From a virus: a DNA stretch of 39,000 bases. The DNA lies in IMG/VR virus record IMGVR_UViG_3300033155_001115, positions 1 to 39,000 of that record; one strand, 5' to 3'. Positions 1-6,552 of the stretch are shown in pieces; position 1 is the stretch's first letter; the number at the start of each line of letters is the position of its first letter. A program made the translations under genes and the position numbers. A model generated the notes under the pieces. That model worked only from the letters and a program-made list of their open reading frames with translations, ran no database searches and was not told where the DNA came from.

Positions 1-348
1 ACGTTCATCCGCTTCCTCGACAAGAACTACAAGAAGCCTGTCGCAGGCAGTGAGATCCTCAAGGAGTTCGACAAGCACAAGGAGCGACTGAAGAAGCAGC
101 GCAATGACGAGACCTTCGCGACGATCACGGAGCTCGTCGGACTTCTCGGAGATGGTATGAAGCTCAAGAAGTCCGAGTTGAAGAACGTCGTTAACTTCTC
201 CTTGACAATCAAGGAAGAGGAGAAGATGGCCTTCCTGAAGAAGCTGCCGAATCCGATGCTGTCGAAGCTCGGTACGGCGTCTCAGGAGCTGTGTAACGCC
301 ATTGCAAGCATAGCAAGTGCCATGAATGCAGAATCGGGGAAGCGCTAA
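1..348 (+). CDS. C-terminal part of a probable MoxR-type AAA+ ATPase (5' end outside window)
   Basis: The frame is open from base 1 to TAA at 346-348, giving 115 visible residues; the start lies upstream. What remains is an all-helical, Lys/Glu-rich tail (FIRFLDKNYKKPV... then a lid-like helix near NFSLTIKEEEKMAFLKKLP). This resembles the C-terminal lid and helical region of MoxR-like ATPases, but no Walker motifs are visible. The best support is context: VWA/metallopeptidase proteins like those at 2842 and 6553 are classically paired with MoxR ATPases, which remodel partners through the VWA domain. Base composition is more GC-rich than the next gene. It could be another helical protein. Confidence 0.5.
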   Translation, partial: TFIRFLDKNYKKPVAGSEILKEFDKHKERLKKQRNDETFATITELVGLLGDGMKLKKSELKNVVNFSLTIKEEEKMAFLKKLPNPMLSKLGTASQELCNAIASIASAMNAESGKR

Positions 349-359
349 CGCAAAGGGAG

Positions 360-378
360 AGTTAGAGTTACTCTAACT
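360..378 (+). terminator. Hairpin terminator after the ATPase gene
   Basis: A perfect 8-bp stem AGTTAGAG/CTCTAACT with a TTA loop begins 12 bases after the stop codon and is followed by a short T run (TTTGTGT). It is a plausible intrinsic terminator separating the ATPase gene from the endonuclease gene. Confidence 0.5.
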
Positions 379-383
379 TTGTG

Positions 384-417
384 TATAAATAACAGCCCAT
401 CAGAAACTGGTGGGCTG
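384..417 (+). promoter_or_regulatory. T4-late-like octamer TATAAATA followed by a 9-bp hairpin
   Basis: TATAAATA (384-391) matches the T4-type late promoter core. It is followed directly by a stem CAGCCCATC/GGTGGGCTG (393-401 with 409-417, one GU pair). Both lie between the upstream terminator-like hairpin and the ribosome site (AAGGTGAT, 431-438) of the endonuclease gene. The stem has no T run, so it is more likely a 5' leader structure than a terminator. Use as a promoter is inference from one motif copy. Confidence 0.3.
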
Positions 418-440
418 GAACTTATACATAAGGTGATAGT

Positions 441-1217
441 ATGAAAGAAGTGTGGAAAGATGTAGAAGGTTTTAATTATGAAGTCTCGAATATTGGAAGA
501 GTTAGAAATAAAAAGGTAGGCTCTATAAAGAAAACCTTTAGGAAGGGAGGAAGAAAAGGTAAGGACTATTATGTGGTTTGCCTCTCCAGAAAAGGAAAGC
601 CTCACACAAAGTTAGTGCACAGAGTTGTAGCTGAGGCTTTCTTAGGACCTTGTCCTGAAGGGTTAGAAGTTGATCACAAAGATGCTCATAAAGAAAACAA
701 TTGTATAGACAACCTAGAGTACGTTACTAGAAAAGAAAATTTACGTCGTAGTGTATTAATGGGTTTAGGTAAGAGAGGTGGATTACCAAAAGGGAATATC
801 CCTTGGAACAAAGGGCTAACTCAAGAAACATCGGAATACTTTTTAGGTGGACGCCCTGACGATTTTGAGTTTACAGAAGAATCTAAAGAGAAGATGTCTA
901 AATCTCTAAAGAAACATTATGAGACCGAGACCGTTTGGAATAAAGGAAAAACCAAAGATAGTGACCCTCGTGTTAAAGGATGGGAGATGGGGAAGAAAAG
1001 AGGGACTACCTGGAATAAAGGTAAGAAAGGTGTTTCTGAAGAAACACAACAAAAGATGAAAGAAGCTGCTAAGAAGCGACATGCTAGAATATCTAAGGAA
1101 GACAGAAAGAAACTGACTTCGAACGCAAACAAAGCAGCTAGAAGAGTCCCTAACATTAATAAGGAAAAGAAACTGAAACGTCATGTTAAATCGAAAGATT
1201 CAGAGAATAAAACCTAA
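441..1217 (+). CDS. HNH homing endonuclease with NUMOD4 and NUMOD3 modules
   Basis: 258 aa. Order: NUMOD4 at about residues 1-25 (EVWKDVEGFNYEVSNIGRVR); an HNH_3-type core at about 60-105 (VHRVVAEAF, then EVDHKDAHKENN and NLEYVT); then several NUMOD3-type DNA-recognition repeats (IPWNKGLT, TVWNKGKT, TTWNKGKK). It would cut DNA at a specific site and promote its own spread. The gene is freestanding, more AT-rich than its neighbours, and sits right after the ATPase gene, whose homologues may be the target. The SD is AAGGTGAT. Family assignment is secure; the target is not known. Confidence 0.9.
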   Translation: MKEVWKDVEGFNYEVSNIGRVRNKKVGSIKKTFRKGGRKGKDYYVVCLSRKGKPHTKLVHRVVAEAFLGPCPEGLEVDHKDAHKENNCIDNLEYVTRKENLRRSVLMGLGKRGGLPKGNIPWNKGLTQETSEYFLGGRPDDFEFTEESKEKMSKSLKKHYETETVWNKGKTKDSDPRVKGWEMGKKRGTTWNKGKKGVSEETQQKMKEAAKKRHARISKEDRKKLTSNANKAARRVPNINKEKKLKRHVKSKDSENKT

Positions 1218-1548
1218 GTTGATTTTCTCACTGAAAGTTAGAGGCTTCTCTCTAGAAGAAAGGTGTTGTGCTTTAGCAACTTCTATTTTAAAAAAATATC
1301 TAGAAGAAGAGAGGTTGTCGTCGGTAGTTGTGGTATCAAAACACCACTCTTTCATAAAAGTTGATAATCTTATTATTGATCCTACAATAAGACAATTCTT
1401 CCTATCGGAGTCAGGAAAAACGTTAAAGACGATCCCACAGATCTTTGTCGGAACAAAGAAGCAACTAGAACAATTGTTTCAAAAACACAAGTCACAAAGG
1501 TTTCTACCTATATCAGTAAATGAGCTTTATGGATTTTCATCAACCTAG
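1183..1548 (+). CDS. Putative papain/transglutaminase-fold protein (Cys-His-Asp)
   Basis: 121 aa, starting 35 nt inside the endonuclease gene; no later ATG exists. The order is a Cys pair on a helix (ERCCALATSILKKYL), then KHHSFIKVD, then LIIDPTIRQFF. This reproduces the C...H...DPT pattern of papain-like/protein-deamidase folds, including some polymorphic toxins and phage-encoded proteases. If active it would hydrolyse, deamidate or crosslink a protein side chain. I infer the fold from pattern only. It might have moved together with the endonuclease. Confidence 0.35.
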   Translation: MLNRKIQRIKPKLIFSLKVRGFSLEERCCALATSILKKYLEEERLSSVVVVSKHHSFIKVDNLIIDPTIRQFFLSESGKTLKTIPQIFVGTKKQLEQLFQKHKSQRFLPISVNELYGFSST

Positions 1549-1565
1549 GTGCTAGCAGTAAGTGA

Positions 1566-1631
1566 GACACGGTTATCAAGATAGGATTAACGAGGAACTT
1601 AATGAACTCCCTACCCTCTGATAACCGTGTT
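1566..1631 (+). promoter_or_regulatory. Long stem enclosing the ribosome site and start codon of the next gene
   Basis: ACACGGTTATCA (1567-1578) and TGATAACCGTGT (1619-1630) are exact inverted repeats. An inner stem TAGG/CCTA (1582-1585 with 1610-1613) is also possible. The SD (GAGGA, 1592-1596) and ATG at 1602 fall in the apical loop. The element could control translation of the small Cys-rich gene it surrounds; this is inference from the pairing. Confidence 0.45.
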
Positions 1632-1784
1632 AACAATTTAATATGTCTTGTGAAAGGACATATGAAATGTGTAAGTTATATAGGTTGTCTTAATCGAGAA
1701 ACAACTGAGAATCATTGTCGTAACTGTGGACTTGAAATATCAAAGTGGGGGCACAATGCAAACGAGGACGCCAAAGGTTCTTAA
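1602..1784 (+). CDS. CNIKGH-family small zinc-finger-like protein
   Basis: 60 aa. NLICLVKGHMKC at residues 11-22 is the family signature; CLNRETTENHCRNCG follows with a probable CxxC knuckle. Start ATG has a GAGGA SD 6 nt upstream, inside the stem-loop at 1566-1631. It is the first of about seven such proteins in the window. Zinc binding is inferred from Cys/His spacing; the function is unknown. Confidence 0.65.
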   Translation: MNSLPSDNRVNNLICLVKGHMKCVSYIGCLNRETTENHCRNCGLEISKWGHNANEDAKGS

Positions 1785-2094
1785 GAAGGAAGATTTAGCC
1801 AAACTCTTCCAGAAGAATTACAACCGAAGAAAGTTCGCGATCGACGATCTTCGAGAGTATGCCTACCTGTTGACCGAACAGCAATCGTTCGTCTTCTCCC
1901 GACTCGCTCCAAGAGAGGTTCTTAAGGAACTATTTGTGGGCCCACGCGGGAACGACATGATGAACAAGATTGTCAACCATGCCGCCACTCTCGACAAGGA
2001 TCCAGTGAAGCAGGTGCTTCAAGTCAAAAAGTCCGAAGAGGATTTCATCCTCGCTCATAGTAACATTCTAATACAGAACATCGGAGGAGAGTAA
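1756..2094 (+). CDS. Hypothetical helical phage protein
   Basis: 112 aa from ATG 1756 (GTGGGGGC upstream as ribosome site), overlapping the previous gene by 29 nt. Predominantly helical and charged, with LFQKNYNRRKFAIDDLREYAYLL and a C-terminal HSNILIQNIGGE. The sequence turns GC-richer here, like the ATPase fragment at the window start, suggesting an older core gene. No family recognised. Confidence 0.6.
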   Translation: MQTRTPKVLKKEDLAKLFQKNYNRRKFAIDDLREYAYLLTEQQSFVFSRLAPREVLKELFVGPRGNDMMNKIVNHAATLDKDPVKQVLQVKKSEEDFILAHSNILIQNIGGE

Positions 2095-2309
2095 TGGAAG
2101 AGGTTCAACGTGAAGTGAAGGCTTTAGAAAATCATCTGGGGACTCTAAAGTCCACGGAGGAGAAGGTCAAATATCTGGTGCAGGGTGATTTCAAGACCCC
2201 TATACTGAGTGGACTCGCCGAAGGTAACGAACCTTTGAAAGAGGAGCTCGGTAACTGGATCAAAGACAATCCGGAGAAGATGAAGACATTCCGTGGTGAA
2301 AACACCTAG
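2094..2309 (+). CDS. Small helical hypothetical protein
   Basis: 71 aa, with TAATG overlap to the preceding stop, so probably translationally coupled. Charged and largely helical (MEEVQREVKALENHLGTLKS), without Cys. No recognised family. The product may act together with the preceding protein, given the tight coupling. Confidence 0.6.
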   Translation: MEEVQREVKALENHLGTLKSTEEKVKYLVQGDFKTPILSGLAEGNEPLKEELGNWIKDNPEKMKTFRGENT

Positions 2310-2466
2310 AGAAAGGTGCGACGACTGCGGGAGAGTCATCGAAAACAAGTACGGTGACTTCTTCGGATGTTATGGGGAGTCAGACAAGATACCTCGATGC
2401 AAGAGATGTTGCTGCTGTGTACCTTGCATCGATGACTCTCTACTTGACGTGGAGACGTTTGAGTAA
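2296..2466 (+). CDS. Short Cys-rich zinc-ribbon-like protein, GTG start
   Basis: 56 aa reading from GTG 2296 (GTG 2293 is also possible) to TAA at 2464-2466, with the next gene's ATG starting on the last base of the stop. Cys pattern: RCDDCGRV, GCYG, then RCKRCCCCVPC. At least two CxxC knuckles suggest zinc or Fe-S binding. Overlaps the previous gene by 14 nt. Reality is supported by codon-frame continuity and the stop/start coupling. Confidence 0.5.
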   Translation: MKTPRERCDDCGRVIENKYGDFFGCYGESDKIPRCKRCCCCVPCIDDSLLDVETFE

Positions 2467-2828
2467 TGCCTGAGAGTCTTTGTTGTCAGGTCAATCCGCT
2501 CCTCTATGGAGGATGTGCTCATTGTGGTAGAAGATACTGTGATGACTGTTACAAAATCTTAAGGATATCAAGCACCTTCAAGAGACCTCTACGTAGTGGA
2601 TCTGGTGGATCAGATTATATTTGTATTGATTGCCGCTACCCCATAAGCCAACTTCAGTATGATGTTGGGATGAAGATTTGGGAAGATCCTTACAAGAAGA
2701 ATGGTGATCCTTTTAATTCCATAATGAAGAGGGAGATGGGTCATAATCGTAAAAAGAGATGGTCAAAGCGTCAAAGGTACCACGAGTGGGAGAAGCTAGT
2801 GAAGGAAGGTAAGATCATATGGATTTAG
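2466..2828 (+). CDS. LCCLVNP-family Cys-rich protein with basic tail
   Basis: 120 aa. SLCCQVNPLL at residues 4-13, then GGCAHCGRRYCDDCY and a distal CIDC, a plausible two-site zinc finger. The C-terminal half (REMGHNRKKRWSKRQRYHEWEKL) is strongly basic and could contact nucleic acid. Start ATG overlaps the upstream stop by one base. Role unknown. Confidence 0.65.
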   Translation: MPESLCCQVNPLLYGGCAHCGRRYCDDCYKILRISSTFKRPLRSGSGGSDYICIDCRYPISQLQYDVGMKIWEDPYKKNGDPFNSIMKREMGHNRKKRWSKRQRYHEWEKLVKEGKIIWI

Positions 2829-2841
2829 TACGGAGCTATGG

Positions 2842-4062
2842 ATGGACCTGATACAGAAAGCAACAATCAGTCTGCTCAACGGTAACGGTGCATTCTATGC
2901 TTCTCTTTTAATGCAGATGATCCGTGTCGAAGGAAAGGATGCACTTCCAGAGGGAGCGTTGATGGGAGTCAACGTTGTCAACGGAAGAATCTATCTATAT
3001 ACCAACTGCGAACTATATGGAAAGATGACGATGGATCAAGTCGCTAAGGGCCTAGAGCATGAAGCACTACACTTAATTTTAGAACACGGATCCAGAGCTC
3101 CAGGTGGCGAATGGAGTACACTTTGGAACGTAGGGACCGATCTTGCTATCAACAGTATCATTCCAGAAATGGATATTGGATTAATCCCAGGAAATAAACC
3201 CTTCGAGAAGCTACCTAAAAATAAGACAGCGGAGTTCTACTACGGCCTCTTGAGAGACAAAGAACAAGATGGTGGTCTCACTATTAGCTCCGACGGTAAA
3301 AGTGTCACCGTCAAAGACGGAAAAGGAAACTCGGTCACTATCAAGATACCTAAGCATAAAGAAAATAAGGGATCATCCGCTGACGGAGAGAAGATAGCGC
3401 GAGAGGTTGTCAAACAGGCAGTACAAGAAGCGAAGGAGTATTCAGACAGAACGGGAGGAGGCCCTCCAGGACATCTTACGTCTATCATCGAGAAGTTCCT
3501 TGAGAAGAGCGTTGTCAGCTGGAAGCAGCTACTACGACAGTATGTTGGAAACGCTGTCAAGTGTGGCCATTATCGTACGTGGAAGAGACCCAGTAGACGC
3601 TTTGGTGAAGACCAAAAAGGGAAGACTCCTGAACGCATTTTAGAAGTGGCAGTCGCGATCGATACATCAGGGTCGGTGACTGATGCAGACCTGAAAGAGT
3701 TCATGACGGAGATTCAAGGTATTCGTAGTTCCTACAAGTCTAAGATCCACGTCGTAGAATGTGGTACGCAAGTCGATAGGACATACGATCTGACTACGTT
3801 CTCTCAGATCAACTCAGAGTTCTTTGGAAGAGGTGGTGGAGACTTTAGACCTGTGTTCGAATACTATGAGCACAAGAGGAAGAGGCGTCCAGATGTCTTA
3901 GTCTACATGACAGACTGCTACGAAGCATTCCCGAATGTTCCTCCGAAGTTTCCAACAATCTGGGTAAGACCATCTCAGGTTGACGGATCAGAAGTTACAG
4001 TACCTTTTGGTCGGGTGATTCAAGTTCCACGAAAGAAGGATAGAGATTATGACAACTGGTAA
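2842..4062 (+). CDS. DUF2201-type protein: zinc metallopeptidase-like domain plus VWA-like domain
   Basis: 406 aa. The N-terminal half carries HEALH at residues 73-77 (context LEHEALHLILEH), the HExxH site of the putative metallopeptidase domain, then LWNVGTDLAIN. A Lys/Glu-rich linker follows. The C-terminal half is a VWA-like domain with DTSGS at 274-278 (MIDAS-like metal site) and GGGDFRP. Family members are typically encoded with MoxR ATPases, consistent with the gene at 1-348. They are thought to form ATPase/VWA assembly or remodelling systems. Substrate unknown. It is the intein-free paralogue of 6553-8835. Confidence 0.85.
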   Translation: MDLIQKATISLLNGNGAFYASLLMQMIRVEGKDALPEGALMGVNVVNGRIYLYTNCELYGKMTMDQVAKGLEHEALHLILEHGSRAPGGEWSTLWNVGTDLAINSIIPEMDIGLIPGNKPFEKLPKNKTAEFYYGLLRDKEQDGGLTISSDGKSVTVKDGKGNSVTIKIPKHKENKGSSADGEKIAREVVKQAVQEAKEYSDRTGGGPPGHLTSIIEKFLEKSVVSWKQLLRQYVGNAVKCGHYRTWKRPSRRFGEDQKGKTPERILEVAVAIDTSGSVTDADLKEFMTEIQGIRSSYKSKIHVVECGTQVDRTYDLTTFSQINSEFFGRGGGDFRPVFEYYEHKRKRRPDVLVYMTDCYEAFPNVPPKFPTIWVRPSQVDGSEVTVPFGRVIQVPRKKDRDYDNW

Positions 4063-4477
4063 AGTAATAGAAGAAACTCTCTTTGACTTGGTGAACGACT
4101 TTAGGAAGGGGACTAAGTCAATAGAAAGTTTCCTGTCTCGAAACAAAGTCAAGATCACTTCTCTAAAGAGAGACCAGAGAGCGAGGAACTCTGCGAAATA
4201 CTTACTGAGAGCTACATACGCCGAACATCTTCCTCTTCTGGGACAGTTAGACTATGATTTCAATCCTAAGGGAGACAGAATAAGTTTGAGTCTGAGAACT
4301 CATGGAACCACAAAAGGTGTCTATTGGCGCATGCACAGATCAGACTGTCTTAGACTCTATTGGGACAGGCAGAAGGGACTTCGTGTAGAGGACAAGCTGT
4401 TCAAAGAGTTTCTCGAGACCGTAGGAAAGAAGAAAACCAAGGTTGCTCCACTAAAGGGAGCGAAGGTGGTAAAGTGA
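4049..4477 (+). CDS. Hypothetical basic protein downstream of the VWA protein
   Basis: 142 aa, starting 14 nt inside the previous gene. Basic overall, with mixed alpha/beta character (LRLYWDRQKGLRVEDKLF) and a Lys-rich tail (VGKKKTKVAPLKG). No Cys-finger motif. Coupled translation with the VWA protein suggests a partner, but I do not recognise a family. Confidence 0.6.
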   Translation: MTTGKVIEETLFDLVNDFRKGTKSIESFLSRNKVKITSLKRDQRARNSAKYLLRATYAEHLPLLGQLDYDFNPKGDRISLSLRTHGTTKGVYWRMHRSDCLRLYWDRQKGLRVEDKLFKEFLETVGKKKTKVAPLKGAKVVK

Positions 4478-4495
4478 AGAGGTTAGGGGAGTAAG

Positions 4496-4729
4496 ATGTT
4501 CAAGATGCCTTGGGAGCCCCCATCTTTGATAAATGATATACGTCACTGGATGGGAAGACATTACAAGATTATATGGATAGTTCATCTTCTCTTGATGATG
4601 ATAACAGCCTCTCTTCACCCTATCTGTCGTGACGTAACAGAATTATGGTTAATAGCATTAGGTATAACAATCAGTCTGGGGTTGTGTACTTTCTCGGCTC
4701 TGTGGCCTAATAGAGGAGATAAGAAATGA
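4496..4729 (+). CDS. Small two-helix membrane protein
   Basis: 77 aa. Two hydrophobic segments at about residues 26-43 (IIWIVHLLLMMITASL) and 50-69 (LWLIALGITISLGLCTFSAL), with a short basic tail. SD AGGGGAG upstream. Overlaps the next small membrane gene by 4 nt, forming a pair. Function unknown. Confidence 0.6.
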   Translation: MFKMPWEPPSLINDIRHWMGRHYKIIWIVHLLLMMITASLHPICRDVTELWLIALGITISLGLCTFSALWPNRGDKK

Positions 4730-4932
4730 TCGGACATATGATACAAGGTATATTCGAATTCATACGTTACAATTTCGTTGGAAAGATGGTGCTCGGGATC
4801 TGTCTTCTTGGAACAGGTTTTGAACTATGGCACCACAATTTAGGGCTGGCTCTGTTATGGCCAATACTAGGAGTCCTGCTCCTAGCGATCTACTTCTGCT
4901 GGGAATGCAGTCGTAAGAAGATGTTCTTTTGA
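4726..4932 (+). CDS. Small two-helix membrane protein
   Basis: 68 aa, ATGA overlap with the preceding membrane gene. Two hydrophobic stretches (MVLGICLLGTGFELW and LGLALLWPILGVLLLAIYF), ending in a Cys/Lys tail (CWECSRKKMFF). The pair may form a heteromeric membrane complex; there is no sequence clue to its role. Confidence 0.6.
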   Translation: MIGHMIQGIFEFIRYNFVGKMVLGICLLGTGFELWHHNLGLALLWPILGVLLLAIYFCWECSRKKMFF

Positions 4933-4958
4933 TTCGAAGAACTTTTGTAAGAGGCTAA

Positions 4959-5189
4959 ATGGCTAAGAGAGCGGACGTAATTCCAGGAAAAGTTCTTCGG
5001 ATCAAAAGTAATCTGATAGTAGATGGTCATTTGTTTCTTGGTAACAAATCGTGGATAACCCCTTCGGGAAATTCAATAATGGTTTTAACTAAACCACGCA
5101 AGATAGGAAGAATTAATCTAGTCAGGATTAGTTTCTCTGGACGCGAAGGAGAAGTGTTCTACTGCGACGTTTTAGGGAAGTGTCACTAA
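4959..5189 (+). CDS. Small beta-rich hypothetical protein
   Basis: 76 aa, SD GAGG-like (AAGAGGC) upstream. Alternating hydrophobic strands and turns (VLRIKSNLIVDGHLFLGNK, VRISFSGREGEVFYCDV) suggest a small beta-barrel/SH3-like fold. No family recognised. Coupled to the following short gene by TAATG. Confidence 0.55.
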   Translation: MAKRADVIPGKVLRIKSNLIVDGHLFLGNKSWITPSGNSIMVLTKPRKIGRINLVRISFSGREGEVFYCDVLGKCH

Positions 5190-5356
5190 TGGACAAGAAG
5201 AGATGCCAAAAAAGACATACACACGTTATGGAATATGGATATCTTGTTGATCACAACGACGGCTCGACTCCTATTGTGTACGGGTGGCTTCCAGAACTTG
5301 GGAGTATATCCGGGAGTGTTACGATCCGTCGAGTCCATATATTAGTGGAGAAATAA
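5189..5356 (+). CDS. Short hypothetical protein
   Basis: 55 aa from ATG 5189 to TAA 5354-5356; the start overlaps the preceding stop by one base. Sequence begins MDKKRCQKRHTHVMEYGYLV and ends SVTIRRVHILVEK, probably beta-rich. Supported mainly by tight coupling on both sides. Function unknown. Confidence 0.45.
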   Translation: MDKKRCQKRHTHVMEYGYLVDHNDGSTPIVYGWLPELGSISGSVTIRRVHILVEK

Positions 5357-5358
5357 TC

Positions 5359-5520
5359 ATGAAAAGTAGATTAGACTTTCTATACGTACCGAAAAGAGGC
5401 TTTCTGAAGCGAGCGTGCTTACTCACGAAGGCATTCCTCAGTATGTCAAACAAGGAAAGAGATGCCTTGATCAATGATGCTAATAAGTACATTGGCTGTA
5501 GAAGCATGCCGGAAGCATGA
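5359..5520 (+). CDS. Short basic helical protein
   Basis: 53 aa from ATG 5359, with GTGGAG as SD 8 nt upstream; a longer frame from 5284 lacks an equally good ribosome site. Carries FLSMSNKERDALINDANKYIG, a helical segment resembling FELPSRERSKILRYVKKYIS in the protein at 38481. The two may be distant paralogues. Function unknown. Confidence 0.5.
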   Translation: MKSRLDFLYVPKRGFLKRACLLTKAFLSMSNKERDALINDANKYIGCRSMPEA

Positions 5521-5660
5521 CGAGTCGAAAACTATGTTGTATGATACATCCTTTCGTCGTGTGTAAATGTAGCGCAGCTTTTTGTTTTGAGTATCAAAGA
5601 GAAGGCGTTCCTTATAACGAGATAGAGCGAGGTACTATCTGCCCGAATGTGGAAGAATAG
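5517..5660 (+). CDS. Short LCCLVNP-family protein
   Basis: 47 aa, ATGA overlap with the previous stop, ending TAG 5658-5660. KLCCMIHPFVVCKCSAAFC at residues 5-23 is a clear family signature with a compressed CxC knuckle. The second Cys pair is reduced to a lone Cys (TICPNVEE), so this is a minimal or decayed member. It lies directly upstream of the antisense endonuclease gene, whose insertion may have shortened it. Confidence 0.6.
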   Translation: MTSRKLCCMIHPFVVCKCSAAFCFEYQREGVPYNEIERGTICPNVEE

Positions 5661-5703
5661 GTTCTTTCTGTATTATGGGTACTACGTGGGCTGCAAATTT
5701 AAA

Positions 5704-6471
5704 TTAGTCATTTTCACTATGAAGGTTAGATTGAACAGTCGCTCGAAGAGCTTTAACTTTAGCAACGGCAGGGCCTATAATTGTTTCCATTTCTTTATGA
5801 GTCCAAATATCATTACGTGTCCAGTTACATTCGTGACAACAAGACACTACGTTATCTAAGGAGTATCCTTTAGAATTGTCAATTCGGTCAAGACCAATAG
5901 TATCAATATTATACTTACAATAATGACAAAGTTTTTGCCAGAAAGTCATGAACTCTTCAAAGGTAATTTCAAGAGATATATTACGAGTTTTAGCATTCCC
6001 TTTGTAAGAAGTGTATCTACCCTTAGGAGTTTGAGCCCAAGCCTTGATCTTGTCGCGGTTTTCTTTACTGTATTGTCGATGTTGCTCTCTAAGCTTTTCC
6101 GCATTTTCTCTATAGTATTGAGCGTTACTCTCTTTGACCTTTTCTATGTTTTTGAGGTAGTTAGCTTGCCTCCAAGCCTTTCTATCTTTAGAGGTTCTAA
6201 TATTATATTCTTTTTGGCGAACTAATACTTTGTCGCGGTTAGTTTCGTAGTATTCTTTTTGTTCAGTAACTCTTTTAGTTTGATGTTTCTTATAAGTACG
6301 TTTAGCGTAGTCTTTAACTTTGTCACGGTTTTTGTCGTCCCACTCTTTGCGTTTAGGTTTTAGTTTGTCATAGTTCTTTTTCTTATACTTCTGATTGTAT
6401 GTGCGAATTTTGTCGTGGTTCTTACGATTCCATTCGTGGCGACGTTTTTGTTTTTCTTCGGGTGTAAGCAT
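5704..6471 (-). CDS. HNH homing endonuclease, the only minus-strand gene
   Basis: 255 aa. The N-terminal two thirds is a charged coiled coil built from repeated NRDKV/ENRDKIK-like units. The C-terminal HNH domain has Zn-site CHYC and CCHEC flanking GLDRIDNSKGYSLDNVVSC. The domain closely resembles that of the + strand endonuclease at 36611 (GLDRCEKESYTLDNVVPC). Orientation opposite to every other gene marks it as an inserted selfish element between the first VWA-protein block and its paralogue. Confidence 0.9.
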   Translation of the reverse strand: MLTPEEKQKRRHEWNRKNHDKIRTYNQKYKKKNYDKLKPKRKEWDDKNRDKVKDYAKRTYKKHQTKRVTEQKEYYETNRDKVLVRQKEYNIRTSKDRKAWRQANYLKNIEKVKESNAQYYRENAEKLREQHRQYSKENRDKIKAWAQTPKGRYTSYKGNAKTRNISLEITFEEFMTFWQKLCHYCKYNIDTIGLDRIDNSKGYSLDNVVSCCHECNWTRNDIWTHKEMETIIGPAVAKVKALRATVQSNLHSEND

Positions 6472-6552
6472 ATGAATTACCTCTCTAATCTATATAACAA
6501 TGATACACTAAAGTGGAAGAGTTGTTACCCTCTCAGTTAAGGAGATACATTA
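6472..6552 (+). promoter_or_regulatory. Divergent intergenic region upstream of the intein-bearing gene
   Basis: 81 bases between the antisense HNH gene and the + strand VWA gene. It contains an AT-rich TATATAAC stretch (about 6491-6498) and a strong SD (AAGGAG, 6539-6544) before ATG 6553. A promoter for either direction is possible but not demonstrated. Confidence 0.3.

Noticed and set aside
906-1184. Minus-strand ORFs opposite the NUMOD endonuclease
   Set aside because: Phe/Ser/Leu-rich reverse reading of Lys-rich coding DNA; a typical shadow.
441-1217. Group I intron around the first HNH gene
   Set aside because: The upstream ORF ends in a normal stop and no continuation of its protein is seen downstream; the gene appears freestanding.
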